A stretch of DNA of 64,000 nt from Rhynochetos jubatus (GCA_027574665.1 CM050657.1:12660404-12724403), one strand, 5' to 3'. Shown: positions 1 to 10,377, numbered from the stretch's first letter. Numbers and translations are program-made. The notes: generated from the sequence alone by a model not told the origin.

Positions 1-84
1 TGGGTGGAGTGTTTTGCTGCTCTTGGCAGGCCTTTGCAATGCCAGCTAGCCCTGGAGCTGTGGGCTTTCTGGTTCTCCGGACGC

Positions 85-105
85 TAACCCTAAGCGTAAC
101 CCTAA
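85..105 (-). promoter_or_regulatory. Paired TRF1/TRF2-type telomeric sites (first example, repeated per monomer)
   Basis: Two TAACCCTAA nonamers (85-93 and 97-105) are separated by GCG. On the - strand each reads TTAGGGTTA and matches YTAGGGTTR, the Myb-domain recognition sequence of the shelterin proteins TRF1 and TRF2. The centres are 12 bp apart, close to one helical turn. The same pair recurs in almost every monomer. The common TAGGCG variant changes the first site to CTAGGGTTA, which still fits because Y can be C. Few monomers lose a site: 42837 has CTAATCC, 53051 and 54100 have CCCTGC, 58146 has GTAAGCC, 58852 has AACACTAA and 60774 has CTTACCC. Binding is inferred from the consensus only. 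Confidence 0.6.
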
Positions 106-115
106 TTGTTAGGGT
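99..115. repeat. Inverted telomeric hexamer pair (type A monomers, first example)
   Basis: ACCCTAA and TTAGGGT face each other across a TTG spacer, forming a 7-bp-arm inverted repeat within one monomer. Type A monomers carry it throughout the array, interleaved with type B monomers where the right arm is replaced by ATTTGACG or ATTTAACG. The order C-strand then G-strand is opposite to a chromosome end fusion, which reads (TTAGGG)n(CCCTAA)n. It is therefore not a fusion scar. Confidence 0.85.
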
Positions 116-152
116 GCGCGGTTTCCGGCCCCGGCCCCCCTGGGTTCTGGCT

Positions 153-158
153 AATAAA
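153..158 (+). promoter_or_regulatory. AATAAA hexamer in the LANK-type monomers (first example)
   Basis: CTAATAAAGG occurs in a subset of monomers where others have CTAGGGAAGG, CTAGGAAAGG, CTAGGGCAGG or CTAATACAGG. It is followed within ~20-45 bp by the GT-rich run TGTGGGTGCAGTGTTTTG. Together these resemble a poly(A) signal with a downstream element on the + strand. It could be chance within a repeat, and transcription is not shown by the sequence. Confidence 0.35.
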
Positions 159-255
159 GTTGGGGAGGCAGCAATGTGGGTGCAGTGTTTTGCTCCTCTT
201 GGCAGGCCTTTGCAATGCCAGCTAGCCCTGGAGCTGTGGGCTTTCTGGTTCTCCG
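159..255 (+). repeat. Near-invariant core of the monomer (first example)
   Basis: The ~100-bp stretch from GGTGGGGAGGCAGC to the CTCCGG is almost identical in all ~363 copies. The one common polymorphism is C/G in TTTTGCTSCTCTTGG. Others are rare, such as CTTTGTGG for CTTTCTGG, GGAGGGAGC for GGAGGCAGC, and single-copy changes at 4441, 22049, 26603, 37509, 39635 and 58953. It contains AGGCCT, GCTAGC and small inverted repeats (TGGCA/TGCCA and CAGCT/AGCTG). It contrasts with the variable GC-rich stretch beside it. Confidence 0.8.
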
Positions 256-351
256 GACGCTAACCCTAAGCGTAACCCTAATATTTGACGTGCGCGGTTT
301 CCGGCCCCGGCCCCTGTGGGTTCTGGCTAATAAAGGTGGGGAGGCAGCAAT
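176..351 (+). repeat. Representative complete type B monomer
   Basis: A full 176-bp unit in landmark phase. The order is core from the ATG (176), AGGCCT (204-209), GCTAGC (220-225), CTCCGGACG, telomere-like pair (261-281), type B segment ATATTTGACGTGCG, GC-rich CCGGCCCCGGCCCC, GGTTCTGG, CTAATAAAGG, and GGGGAGGCAGC. The type B segment differs from type A at five linked positions within seven bases. The open frame from 176 extends half-way into the next copy, to 439, and is not considered coding. Confidence 0.9.
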
Positions 352-527
352 GTGGGTGCAGTGTTTTGCTGCTCTTGGCAGGCCTTTGCAATGCCAGCTA
401 GCCCTGGAGCTGTGGGCTTTCTGGTTCTCCGGACGCTAACCCTAAGCGTAACCCTAATTGTTAGGGTGCGCGGTTTCCGGCCCCGGCCCCTCTGGGTTCT
501 GGCTAATAAAGGTGGGGAGGCAGCAAT
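352..527 (+). repeat. Representative complete type A monomer
   Basis: Same layout as the type B monomer but with ATTGTTAGGGTGCG after the telomere-like pair, giving the inverted telomeric arms. It carries the G allele at the core dimorphism (TTTTGCTGCTC). Confidence 0.9.
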
Positions 528-1407
528 GTGGGTGCAGTGTTTTGCTCCTCTTGGCAGGCCTTTGCAATGCCAGCTAGCCCTGGAGCTGTGGGCTTTCTGG
601 TTCTCCGGACGCTAACCCTAAGCGTAACCCTAATTGTTAGGGTGCGCGGTTTCCGGCCCCGGCCCGTCTGGGTTCTGGCTAGGGAAGGTGGGGAGGCAGC
701 AATGTGGGTGCAGTGTTTTGCTCCTCTTGGCAGGCCTTTGCAATGCCAGCTAGCCCTGGAGCTGTGGGCTTTCTGGTTCTCCGGACGCTAACCCTAAGCG
801 TAACCCTAATATTTGACGTGCGCGGTTTCCGGCCCCGGCCCCTGTGGGTTCTGGTTAGGGCAGGTGGGGAGGCAGCAATGTGGGTGCAGTGTTTTGCTGC
901 TCTTGGCAGGCCTTTGCAATGCCAGCTAGCCCTGGAGCTGTGGGCTTTCTGGTTCTCCGGACGCTAACCCTAAGCGTAACCCTAATTGTTAGGGTGCGCG
1001 GTTTCCGGCCCAGGCCCCTCTGGGTTCTGGCTAGGAAAGGTGGGGAGGCAGCAATGTGGGTGCAGTGTTTTGCTGCTCTTGGCAGGCCTTTGCAATGCCA
1101 GCTAGCCCTGGAGCTGTGGGCTTTCTGGTTCTCCGGACGCTAACCCTAGGCGTAACCCTAATATTTGACGTGCGCGGTTTCCGGCCCCGGCCCCCCTGGG
1201 TTCTGGCTAATAAAGGTGGGGAGGCAGCAATGTGGGTGCAGTGTTTTGCTGCTCTTGGCAGGCCTTTGCAATGCCAGCTAGCCCTGGAGCTGTGGGCTTT
1301 CTGGTTCTCCAGACGCTAACCCTAAGCGTAACCCTAATTGTTAGGGTGCGCGGTTTCCGTCCCCGGCCCCTGTGGGTTCTGGCTAGGGAAGGTGGGGAGG
1401 CAGCAAT

Positions 1408-3167
1408 GTGGGTGCAGTGTTTTGCTGCTCTTGGCAGGCCTTTGCAATGCCAGCTAGCCCTGGAGCTGTGGGCTTTCTGGTTCTCCGGACGCTAACCCTA
1501 GGCGTAACCCTAATATTTAACGTGCGCGGTTTCCGGCCCCGGCCCCTGTGGGTTCTGGCTAGGAAAGGTGGGGAGGCAGCAATGTGGGTGCAGTGTTTTG
1601 CTGCTCTTGGCAGGCCTTTGCAATGCCAGCTAGCCCTGGAGCTGTGGGCTTTCTGGTTCTCCGGACGCTAACCCTAAGCGTAACCCTAATATTTAACGTG
1701 CGCGGTTTGCGTCCCTGGCCCCTGTGGGTTCTGGCTAATAAAGGTGGGGAGGGAGCAATGTGGGTGCAGTGTTTTGCTGCTCTTGGCAGGCCTTTGCAAT
1801 GCCAGCTAGCCCTGGAGCTGTGGGCTTTCTGGTTTTCCGGACGCTAACCCTAAGCGTAACCCTAATTGTTAGGGTGCGCGGTTTCCAGCCCCAGCCCCCC
1901 TGGGTTCTGGCTAGGAAAGGTGGGGAGGCAGCAATGTGGGTGCAGTGTTTTGCTCCTCTTGGCAGGCCTTTGCAATGCCAGCTAGCCCTGGAGCTGTGGG
2001 CTTTCTGGTTCTCCGGACGCTAACCCTAAGCGTAACCCTAATTGTTAGGGTGCGCGGTTTCCAGCCCCAGCCCCCCTGGGTTCTGGCTAGGAAAGGTGGG
2101 GAGGCAGCAATGTGGGTGCAGTGTTTTGCTCCTCTTGGCAGGCCTTTGCAATGCCAGCTAGCCCTGGAGCTGTGGGCTTTGTGGTTCTCCGGACGCTAAC
2201 CCTAAGCGTAACCCTAATATTTGACGTGCGCGGTTTCCGGCCCCGGCCCCTCTGGGTTCTGGCTAGGGCAGGTGGGGAGGCAGCAATGTGGGTGCAGTGT
2301 TTTGCTCCTCTTGGCAGGCCTTTGCAATGCCAGCTAGCCCTGGAGCTGTGGGCTTTGTGGTTCTCCGGACGCTAACCCTAGGCGTAACCCTAATATTTAA
2401 CGTGTGCGGTTTCTGGCCCCGGCCCCTGTGGGTTCTGGCTAGGAAAGGTGGGGAGGCAGCAATGTGGGTGCAGTGTTTTGCTGCTCTTGGCAGGCCTTTG
2501 CAATGCCAGCTAGCCCTGGAGCTGTGGGCTTTCTGGTTCTCCGGACGCTAACCCTAAGCGTAACCCTAATATTTAACGTGCGCGGTTTGCGTCCCTGGCC
2601 CCTGTGGGTTCTGGCTAATAAAGGTGGGGAGGGAGCAATGTGGGTGCAGTGTTTTGCTGCTCTTGGCAGGCCTTTGCAATGCCAGCTAGCCCTGGAGCTG
2701 TGGGCTTTCTGGTTCTCCGGACGCTAACCCTAAGCGTAACCCTAATTGTTAGGGTGCGCGGTTTCCAGCCCCAGCCCCCCTGGGTTCTGGCTAGGGAAGG
2801 TGGGGAGGCAGCAATGTGGGTGCAGTGTTTTGCTGCTCTTGGCAGGCCTTTGCAATGCCAGCTAGCCCTGGAGCTGTGGGCTTTCTGGTTCTCCGGACGC
2901 TAACCCTAAGCGTAACCCTAATATTTAACGTGCGCGGTTTGCGTCCCTGGCCCCTGTGGGTTCTGGCTAATAAAGGTGGGGAGGGAGCAATGTGGGTGCA
3001 GTGTTTTGCTGCTCTTGGCAGGCCTTTGCAATGCCAGCTAGCCCTGGAGCTGTGGGCTTTCTGGTTCTCCGGACGCTAACCCTAAGCGTAACCCTAATTG
3101 TTAGGGTGCGCGGTTTCCAGCCCCAGCCCCTCTGGGTTCTGGCTAGGAAAGGTGGGGAGGCAGCAAT
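1408..3167 (+). repeat. Short higher-order repeats (5-mer and dimer) of left region
   Basis: Monomers 1408-1935 recur at 2288-2815 (offset 880 bp, five monomers). They are recognisable by the rare GCGGTTTGCGTCCCTGGCC segment with GGAGGGAGC in the monomers at 1584 and 2464. The 2464-2815 dimer is then repeated at 2816-3167 (offset 352 bp). The partner monomers carry CCAGCCCCAGCCCCCC, a subtype largely limited to the first ~5.3 kb. Duplicates differ at a few positions, so these are not the youngest events. Confidence 0.75.
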
Positions 3168-3252
3168 GTGGGTGCAGTGTTTTGCTCCTCTTGGCAGGCC
3201 TTTGCAATGCCAGCTAGCCCTGGAGCTGTGGGCTTTCTGGTTCTCCGGACGC

Positions 3253-3273
3253 TAACCATAACCCTAACCCTAA
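3253..3273 (+). repeat. Extended telomeric run with one mismatch
   Basis: The motif reads as (TAACCC)3TAA with one C>A in the first hexamer, instead of the usual TAAGCG/TAGGCG interruption. It is an isolated member of the uninterrupted class that dominates 6421-6963. Confidence 0.8.
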
Positions 3274-4223
3274 TATTTGACGTGCGCGGTTTCCGGCCCC
3301 GGCCCCTCTGGGTTCTGGCTAGGGCAGGTGGGGAGGCAGCAATGTGGGTGCAGTGTTTTGCTCCTCTTGGCAGGCCTTTGCAATGCCAGCTAGCCCTGGA
3401 GCTGTGGGCTTTCTGGTCCTCCGGACGCTAACCCTAAGTGTAACCCTAATTGTTAGGGTGCGCGGTTTCCGTCCCCGGCCCCTGTGGGTTCTGGATAGGG
3501 AAGGTGGGGAGGCAGCAATGTGGGTGCAGTGTTTTGCTGCTCTTGGCAGGCCTTTGCAATGCCAGCTAGCCCTGGAGCTGTGGGCTTTCTGGTTCTCCGG
3601 ACGCTAACCCTAAGCGTAACCCTAATTGTTAGGGTGCGCGGTTTCCGGCCCCGGCCCCTGTGGGTTTTGGCTAGGGAAGGTGGGGAGGCAGCAATGTGGG
3701 TGCAGTGTTTTGCTGCTCTTGGCAGGCCTTTGCAATGCCAGCTAGCCCTGGAGCTGTGGGCTTTCTGGTTCTCCGGACGCTAACCCTAGGCGTAACCCTA
3801 ATATTTGACGTGCGCGGTTTCCGGCCCCAGCCCCCCTGGGTTCTGGCTAGGGCAGGTGGGGAGGCAGCAATGTGGGTGCAGTGTTTTGCTCCTCTTGGCA
3901 GGCCTTTGCAATGCCAGCTAGCCCTGGAGCTGTGGGCTTTCTGGTTCTCCGGACGCTAACCCTAAGCGTAACCCTAATTGTTAGGGTGCGCGGTTTCCGG
4001 CCCCGGCCCCTCTGTGTTCTGGCTAATAAAGGTGGGGAGGCAGCAATGTGGGTGCAGTGTTTTGCTCCTCTTGGCAGGCCTTTGCAATGCCAGCTAGCCC
4101 TGGAGCTGTGGGCTTTCTGGTTCTCCGGACGCTAACCCTAGGCGTAACCCTAATATTTGACGTGCGCGGTTTCCATCCCCGGCCCCTGTGGGTTCTGGCT
4201 AGGGAAGGTGGGGAGGCAGCAAT

Positions 4224-4575
4224 GTGGGTGCAGTGTTTTGCTCCTCTTGGCAGGCCTTTGCAATGCCAGCTAGCCCTGGAGCTGTGGGCTTTCTGGTTCT
4301 CCGGACGCTAACCCTAAGCGTAACCCTAATTGTTAGGGTGCGCGGTTTCCAGCCCCAGCCCCCCTGGGTTCTGGCTAGGAAAGGTGGGGAGGCAGCAATG
4401 TGGGTGCAGTGTTTTGCTCCTCTTGGCAGGCCTTTGCAATTCCAGCTAGCCCTGGAGCTGTGGGCTTTCTGGTTCTCCGGACGCTAACCCTAAGCGTAAC
4501 CCTAATTGTTAGGGTGCGCGGTTTCCAGCCCCAGCCCCCCTGGGTTCTGGCTAGGAAAGGTGGGGAGGCAGCAAT
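4224..4575 (+). repeat. Duplicate of the 1760-2111 dimer region
   Basis: The monomers at 4224 and 4400 both carry CCAGCCCCAGCCCCCC with CTAGGAAAGG, like those at 1760 and 1936 (offset 2464 bp, 14 monomers). The 4400 monomer has a private G>T (AATTCCAGC) at 4441. Confidence 0.55.
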
Positions 4576-6420
4576 GTGGGTGCAGTGTTTTGCTCCTCTT
4601 GGCAGGCCTTTGCAATGCCAGCTAGCCCTGGAGCTGTGGGCTTTCTGGTTCTCCGGACGCTAACCCTAAGCGTAACCCTAATTGTTAGGGTGCGCGGTTT
4701 CCGGCCCCGGCCCCTGTGGGTTCTGGCTAGGGAAGGTGGGGAGGCAGCAATGTGGGTGCAGTGTTTTGCTGCTCTTGGCAGGCCTTTGCAATGCCAGCTA
4801 GCCCTGGAGCTGTGGGCTTTCTGGTTCTCCGGACGCTAACCCTAAGCGTAACCCTAATTGTTAGGGTGCGCGGTTTCCGGCCCCAGCCTCCCTGGGTTCT
4901 GGCTAGGGAAGGTGGGGAGGCAGCAATGTGGGTGCAGTGTTTTGCTGCTCTTGGCAGGCCTTTGCAATGCCAGCTAGCCCTGGAGCTGTGGGCTTTCTGG
5001 TTCTCCGGACGCTAACCCTAAGCGTAACCCTAATTGTTAGGGTGCGCGGTTTCCGGCCCCGGCCCCTGTGGGTTCTGGCTAATAAAGGTGGGGAGGCAGC
5101 AATGTGGGTGCAGTGTTTTGCTCCTCTTGGCAGGCCTTTGCAATGCCAGCTAGCCCTGGAGCTGTGGGCTTTCTGGTTCTCCGGACGCTAACCCTAGGCG
5201 TAACCCTAATATTTGACGTGCGCGGTTTCCAGCCCCAGCCCCTCTGGGTTCTGGCTAATAAAGGTGGGGAGGCAGCAATGTGGGTGCAGTGTTTTGCTCC
5301 TCTTGGCAGGCCTTTGCAATGCCAGCTAGCCCTGGAGCTGTGGGCTTTCTGGTTCTCCGGACGCTAACCCTAAGCGTAACCCTAATATTTGACGTGCGCG
5401 GTTTCCATCCCCGGCCCCTGTGGGTTCTGGCTAGGGAAGGTGGGGAGGCAGCAATGTGGGTGCAGTGTTTTGCTGCTCTTGGCAGGCCTTTGCAATGCCA
5501 GCTAGCCCTGGAGCTGTGGGCTTTCTGGTTCTCCGGACGCTAACCCTAAGCGTAACCCTAATTGTTAGGGTGCGCGGTTTCCGTCCCCGGCCCCTGTGGG
5601 TTCTGGCTAGGGAAGGTGGGGAGGCAGCAATGTGGGTGCAGTGTTTTGCTGCTCTTGGCAGGCCTTTGCAATGCCAGCTAGCCCTGGAGCTGTGGGCTTT
5701 CTGGTTCTCCGGACGCTAACCCTAGGCGTAACCCTAATATTTGACGTGCGCGGTTTCCGGCCCCAGCCCCCCTGGGTTCTGGCTAGGGCAGGTGGGGAGG
5801 CAGCAATGTGGGTGCAGTGTTTTGCTGCTCTTGGCAGGCCTTTGCAATGCCAGCTAGCCCTGGAGCTGTGGGCTTTCTGGTTCTCCGGACGCTAACCCTA
5901 AGCATAACCCTAATTGTTAGGGTGCGCGGTTTCCGGCCCCAGCCCCCCTGGGTTCTGGCTAGGGAAGGTGGGGAGGCAGCAATGTGGGTGCAGTGTTTTG
6001 CTGCTCTTGGCAGGCCTTTGCAATGCCAGCTAGCCCTGGAGCTGTGGGCTTTCTGGTTCTCCGTACGCTAACCCTAGGCGTAACCCTAATATTTGACGTG
6101 CGCGGTTTCCGGCCCCGGCCCCTGTGGGTTCTGGCTAGGGCAGGTGGGGAGGCAGCAATGTGGGTGCAGTGTTTTGCTCCTCTTGGCAGGCCTTTGCAAT
6201 GCCAGCTAGCCCTGGAGCTGTGGGCTTTCTGGTTCTCCGGACGCTAACCCTAAGCGTAACCCTAATTGTTAGGGTGCGCATTTTCCGGTCCCGTCCCCTC
6301 TGGTTTCTGGCTAATAAAGGTGGGGAGGCAGCAATGTGGGTGCAGTGTTTTGCTCCTCTTGGCAGGCCTTTGCAATGCCAGCTAGCCCTGGAGCTGTGGG
6401 CTTTCTGGTTCTCCGGACGC

Positions 6421-6963
6421 TAACCCTAACCCTAACCCTAATATTTGACGTGCGCGGTTTCCGCCCCCGGCCCCTGTGGGTTCTGGCTAGGAAAGGTGGG
6501 GAGGCAGCAATGTGGGTGCAGTGTTTTGCTCCTCTTGGCAGGCCTTTGCAATGCCAGCTAGCCCTGGAGCTGTGGGCTTTCTGGTTCTCCGGACGCTAAC
6601 CCTAACCCTAACCCTAATATTTGACGTGCGCGGTTTCCGGCCGCGGCCCCTCCGGACTCTGGCTAATAAAGGTGGGGAGGCAGCAATGTGGGTGCAGTGT
6701 TTTGCTCCTCTTGGCAGGCCTTTGCAATGCCAGCTAGCCCTGGAGCTGTGGGCTTTCTGGTTCTCCGGACGCTAACCCTAACCCTAACCCTAATATTTGA
6801 CGTGCGCGGTTTCCGGCCCCGGCCCCTGTGGGTTCTGGCTAATAAAGCTGGGGAGGGAGCAATGTGGGTGCAGTGTTTTGCTCCTCTTGGCAGGCCTTTG
6901 CAATGCCAGCTAGCCCTGGAGCTGTGGGCTTTCTGGTTCTCCGGACGCTAACCCTAACCCTAA
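6421..6963 (+). repeat. Cluster of monomers with uninterrupted telomeric hexamers
   Basis: Four consecutive monomers carry perfect runs. Those at 6421-6441, 6597-6617 and 6773-6793 are (TAACCC)3TAA, and 6949-6963 is (TAACCC)2TAA. The last is one hexamer shorter and makes a 170-bp monomer (6864-7033). All four are type B. Elsewhere the middle hexamer is almost always degenerate (AAGCG or AGGCG), so this is a local, homogenised island of the canonical sequence. Confidence 0.92.
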
Positions 6964-7033
6964 TATTTGACGTGCGCGGTTTCCGCCCCCGGCCCCTGTG
7001 GGTTCTGGCTAATAAAGGTGGGGAGGCAGCAAT
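6864..7033 (+). repeat. 170-bp monomer, one telomeric hexamer short
   Basis: The telomeric run at 6949-6963 has two hexamers instead of three, which shortens the unit by exactly 6 bp. A whole-hexamer loss suggests slippage inside a pure TAACCC run like those in the preceding three monomers. Two other 170-bp monomers occur at 52782 and 53831. Confidence 0.9.
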
Positions 7034-7913
7034 GTGGGTGCAGTGTTTTGCTCCTCTTGGCAGGCCTTTGCAATGCCAGCTAGCCCTGGAGCTGTGGGCT
7101 TTGTGGTTCTCCGGACGCTAACCCTAAGCGTAACCCTAATTGTTAGGGTGCGCGGTTTCCGGCCCCGGCCCCTGTGGGTTCTGGCTAGGGAAGGTGGGGA
7201 GGCAGCAATGTGGGTGCAGTGTTTTGCTCCTCTTGGCAGGCCTTTGCAATGCCAGCTAGCCCTGGAGCTGTGGGCTTTCTGGTTCTCCGGACGCTAACCC
7301 TAAGCGTAACCCTAATTGTTAGGGTGCGCATTTTCCGGTCCCGGCCCGTCTGGGTTCTGGCTAATAAAGGTGGGGAGGCAGCAATGTGGGTGCAGTGTTT
7401 TGCTCCTCTTGGCAGGCCTTTGCAATGCCAGCTAGCCCTGGAGCTGTGGGCTTTCTGGTTCTCCGGACGCTAACCCTAAGCGTAACCCTAATTGTTAGGG
7501 TGCGCGGTTTCCGGCCCCGGCCCCTGTGGGTTCTGGCTAATAAAGGTGGGGAGGCAGCAATGTGGGTGCAGTGTTTTGCTGCTCTTGGCAGGCCTTTTCA
7601 ATGCCAGCTAGCCCTGGAGCTGTGGGCTTTCTGGTTCTCCGGACGCTAACCCTAAGCGTAACCCTAATTGTTCGGGTGCGCGGTTTCCGGCCCTGGCCCC
7701 TCTGGGTTCTGGCTAATACAGGTGGGGAGGCAGCAATGTGGGTGCAGTGTTTTGCTCCTCTTGGCAGGCCTTTGCAATGCCAGCTAGCCCTGGAGCTGTG
7801 GGCTTTCTGGTTCTCCGGACGCTAACCCTAGGCGTAACCCTAATATTTAACGTGCGCGGTTTCCGGCCCCGGCCCCTCTGGGTTCTGGCTAATACAGGTG
7901 GGGAGGCAGCAAT
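7034..7913 (+). repeat. Five-monomer block, copy 1 (880 bp)
   Basis: Matches 9498-10377 at an offset of 2464 bp (14 monomers). Shared rare markers in order are CTTTGTGG, GCGCATTTTCCGGTCCCGG with CCCGTCTGG, GGCCTTTTCAATGCC, ATTGTTCGGG and CTAATACAGG. Copies differ at scattered bases, for example GTTAGGGTG versus GTTACGGTG. Confidence 0.85.
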
Positions 7914-8089
7914 GTGGGTGCAGTGTTTTGCTCCTCTTGGCAGGCCTTTGCAATGCCAGCTAGCCCTGGAGCTGTGGGCTTTCTGGTTCTCCGGACGCTA
8001 ACCCTAAGCGTAACCCTAATATTTGACGTGCGCGGTTTCCGTCCCCGGCCCCTCTGCGTTCTGGCTAGGGAAGGTGGGGAGGCAGCAAT

Positions 8090-9497
8090 GTGGGTGCAGT
8101 GTTTTGCTGCTCTTGGCAGGCCTTTGCAATGCCAGCTAGCCCTGGAGCTGTGGGCTTTCTGGTTCTCCGGACGCTAACCCTAAGCGTAACCCTAATTGTT
8201 AGGGTGCGCGGTTTCCGGCCCCGGCCCCTCTGCGTTCTGGCTAGGGAAGGTGGGGAGGCAGCAATGTGGGTGCAGTGTTTTGCTCCTCTTGGCAGGCCTT
8301 TGCAATGCCAGCTAGCCCTGGAGCTGTGGGCTTTCTGGTTCTCCGGACGCTAACCCTAGGCGTAACCCTAATATTTAACTTGCGCGGTTTCCGTCCTCGG
8401 CCCCTCTGCGTTCTGGCTAGGGAAGGTGGGGAGGCAGCAATGTGGGTGCAGTGTTTTGCTCCTCTTGGCAGGCCTTTGCAATGCCAGCTAGCCCTGGAGC
8501 TGTGGGCTTTCTGGTTCTCCGGACGCTAACCCTAAGCGTAACCCTAATTGTTAGGGTGCGCGGTTTCCGTCCCCGGCCCCTGTGGGTTCTGGCTAGGGAA
8601 GGTGGGGAGGCAGCAATGTGGGTGCAGTGTTTTGCTCCTCTTGGCAGGCCTTTGCAATGCCAGCTAGCCCTGGAGCTGTGGGCTTTCTGGTTCTCCGGAC
8701 GCTAACCCTAAGCGTAACCCTAATTGTTAGGGTGCGCGGTTTCCGGCCCCGGCCCCTGTGGGTTCTGGCTAGGGAAGGTGGGGAGGCAGCAATGTGGGTG
8801 CAGTGTTTTGCTGCTCTTGGCAGGCCTTTGCAATGCCAGCTAGCCCTGGAGCTGTGGGCTTTCTGGTTCTCCGGACGCTAACCCTAGGCGTAACCCTAAT
8901 ATTTGACGTGCGCGGTTTCCGTCCCCGGCCACTGTGGGTTCTGGCTAGGGAAGGTGGGGAGGCAGCAATGTGGGTGCAGTGTTTTGCTGCTCTTGGCAGG
9001 CCTTTGCAATGCCAGCTAGCCCTGGAGCTGTGGGCTTTCTGGTTCTCCGGACGCTAACCCTAAGCGTAACCCTAATTGTTAGGGTGCACGGTTTCCGGCC
9101 CGGGCCCCTCTGGGTTCTGGCTAGGAAAGGTGGGGAGGCAGCAATGTGGGTGCAGTGTTTTGCTGCTCTTGGCAGGCCTTTGCAATGCCAGCTAGCCCTG
9201 GAGCTGTGGGCTTTCTGGTTCTCCGGACGCTAACCCTAAGCCTAACCCTAATTGTTAGGGTGCGTGCTTTCCGACCCCGGCCCCCCTGGGTTCTGGCTAG
9301 GGAAGGTGGGGAGGCAGCAATGTGGGTGCAGTGTTTTGCTCCTCCTGGCAGGCCTTTGCAATGCCAGCTAGCCCTGGAGCTGTGGGCTTTCTGGTTCTCC
9401 AGACGCTAACCCTAAGCGTAACCCTAATATTTGACGTGCGCGGTTTCCGGCCCCGGCCCCTGTGGGTTCTGGCTAGGAAAAGTGGGGAGGCAGCAAT
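8090..9497 (+). repeat. Eight-monomer block, ancestor-like copy
   Basis: Corresponds to 12138-14073, which has three extra monomers: the offset grows from 23 to 24 to 26 monomers along the block. Shared rare markers are ATTTAACTTGCGCGG with CGTCCTCGG, GGCCACTGTGG, GTGCACGG with CCCGGGCCCC, GCGTGCTTTCCGACC, CTCCTCCTGG and GGAAAAGTGG. It shows insertion of whole monomers during or after duplication. Confidence 0.8.
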
Positions 9498-10377
9498 GTG
9501 GGTGCAGTGTTTTGCTGCTCTTGGCAGGCCTTTGCAATGCCAGCTAGCCCTGGAGCTGTGGGCTTTGTGGTTCTCCGGACGCTAACCCTAAGCGTAACCC
9601 TAATTGTTAGGGTGCGCGGTTTCCGGCCCCGGCCCCTGTGGGTTCTGGCTAGGGAAGGTGGGGAGGCAGCAATGTGGGTGCAGTGTTTTGCTCCTCTTGG
9701 CAGGCCTTTGCAATGCCAGCTAGCCCTGGAGCTGTGGGCTTTCTGGTTCTCCGGACGCTAACCCTAAGCGTAACCCTAATTGTTACGGTGCGCATTTTCC
9801 GGTCCCGGCCCGTCTGGGTTCTGGCTAATAAAGGTGGGGAGGCAGCAATGTGGGTGCAGTGTTTTGCTCCTCTTGGCAGGCCTTTGCAATGCCAGCTAGC
9901 CCTGGAGCTGTGGGCTTTCTGGTTCTCCGGACGCTAACCCTAAGCGTAACCCTAATTGTTAGGGTGCGCGGTTTCCGGCCCCGGCCCCTGTGGGTTCTGG
10001 CTAATAAAGGTGGGGAGGCAGCAATGTGGGTGCAGTGTTTTGCTGCTCTTGGCAGGCCTTTTCAATGCCAGCTAGCCCTGGAGCTGTGGGCTTTCTGGTT
10101 CTCCGGACGCTAACCCTAAGCGTAACCCTAATTGTTCGGGTGCGCGGTTTCCGGCCCCGGCCCCTCTGGGTTCTGGCTAATACAGGTGGGGAGGCAGCAA
10201 TGTGGGTGCAGTGTTTTGCTCCTCTTGGCAGGCCTTTGCAATGCCAGCTAGCCCTGGAGCTGTGGGCTTTCTGGTTCTCCGGACGCTAACCCTAGGCGTA
10301 ACCCTAATATTTAACGTGCGCGGTTTCCGGCCCCGGCCCCTCTGGGTTCTGGCTAATACAGGTGGGGAGGCAGCAAT
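9498..10377 (+). repeat. Five-monomer block, copy 2 (880 bp)
   Basis: Second copy of 7034-7913. Its first monomer has the G allele at the core dimorphism, so the homologous segment probably starts inside that monomer. After 10378 the sequence switches to a telomere-rich monomer with GGCCAATCCGG, which resembles the 6512 monomer. Confidence 0.85.

Larger units (their letters stand above)
78..133 (+). other. CpG-dense segment of the monomer (first example)
   Basis: Seven CpGs fall in 56 bp (CCGG, ACG, GCG, GCGCG, CCGG, CCGG). The following 120 bp, up to the next CTCCGG, contain none. The same partition recurs in every monomer, and type B monomers gain one more CpG (GACGTG). This is the most polymorphic part of the monomer. 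Many variants are CpG transitions, for example GCACGG, GCGTGG, AGCATAAC, CTCTGGACG and CTCCAGATG. That pattern is expected of methylated CpG decay. CpG density next to telomeric hexamers is reminiscent of subtelomeric CpG-island repeats that promote TERRA in human cells, but promoter activity here is only an inference. Confidence 0.75.
1..175 (+). repeat. First monomer, cut by the window start
   Basis: The window opens one base after the A of the landmark ATG (TGGGTGGAGTG), so only one base is missing. It carries GTGGAGTG where most monomers have GTGCAGTG. The array evidently continues to the left. This monomer is type A (ATTGTTAGGG) and carries AATAAA. Confidence 0.9.

Noticed and set aside
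99-115. Telomere-telomere fusion scar
   Set aside because: The order is CCCTAA then TTAGGG, opposite to a head-to-head end fusion, and it is repeated inside a 176-bp satellite rather than at one junction.
159-175. CTCF site in GGTGGGGAGGCAGC
   Set aside because: Resembles part of the CTCF core, but with at least two mismatches at informative positions by eye; not strong enough to annotate without a motif scan.
200-240. Hairpin RNA or tRNA-like element in the core
   Set aside because: TGGCA/TGCCA and CAGCT/AGCTG inverted repeats have only 5-bp arms and no cloverleaf or A/B box pattern that I can support.
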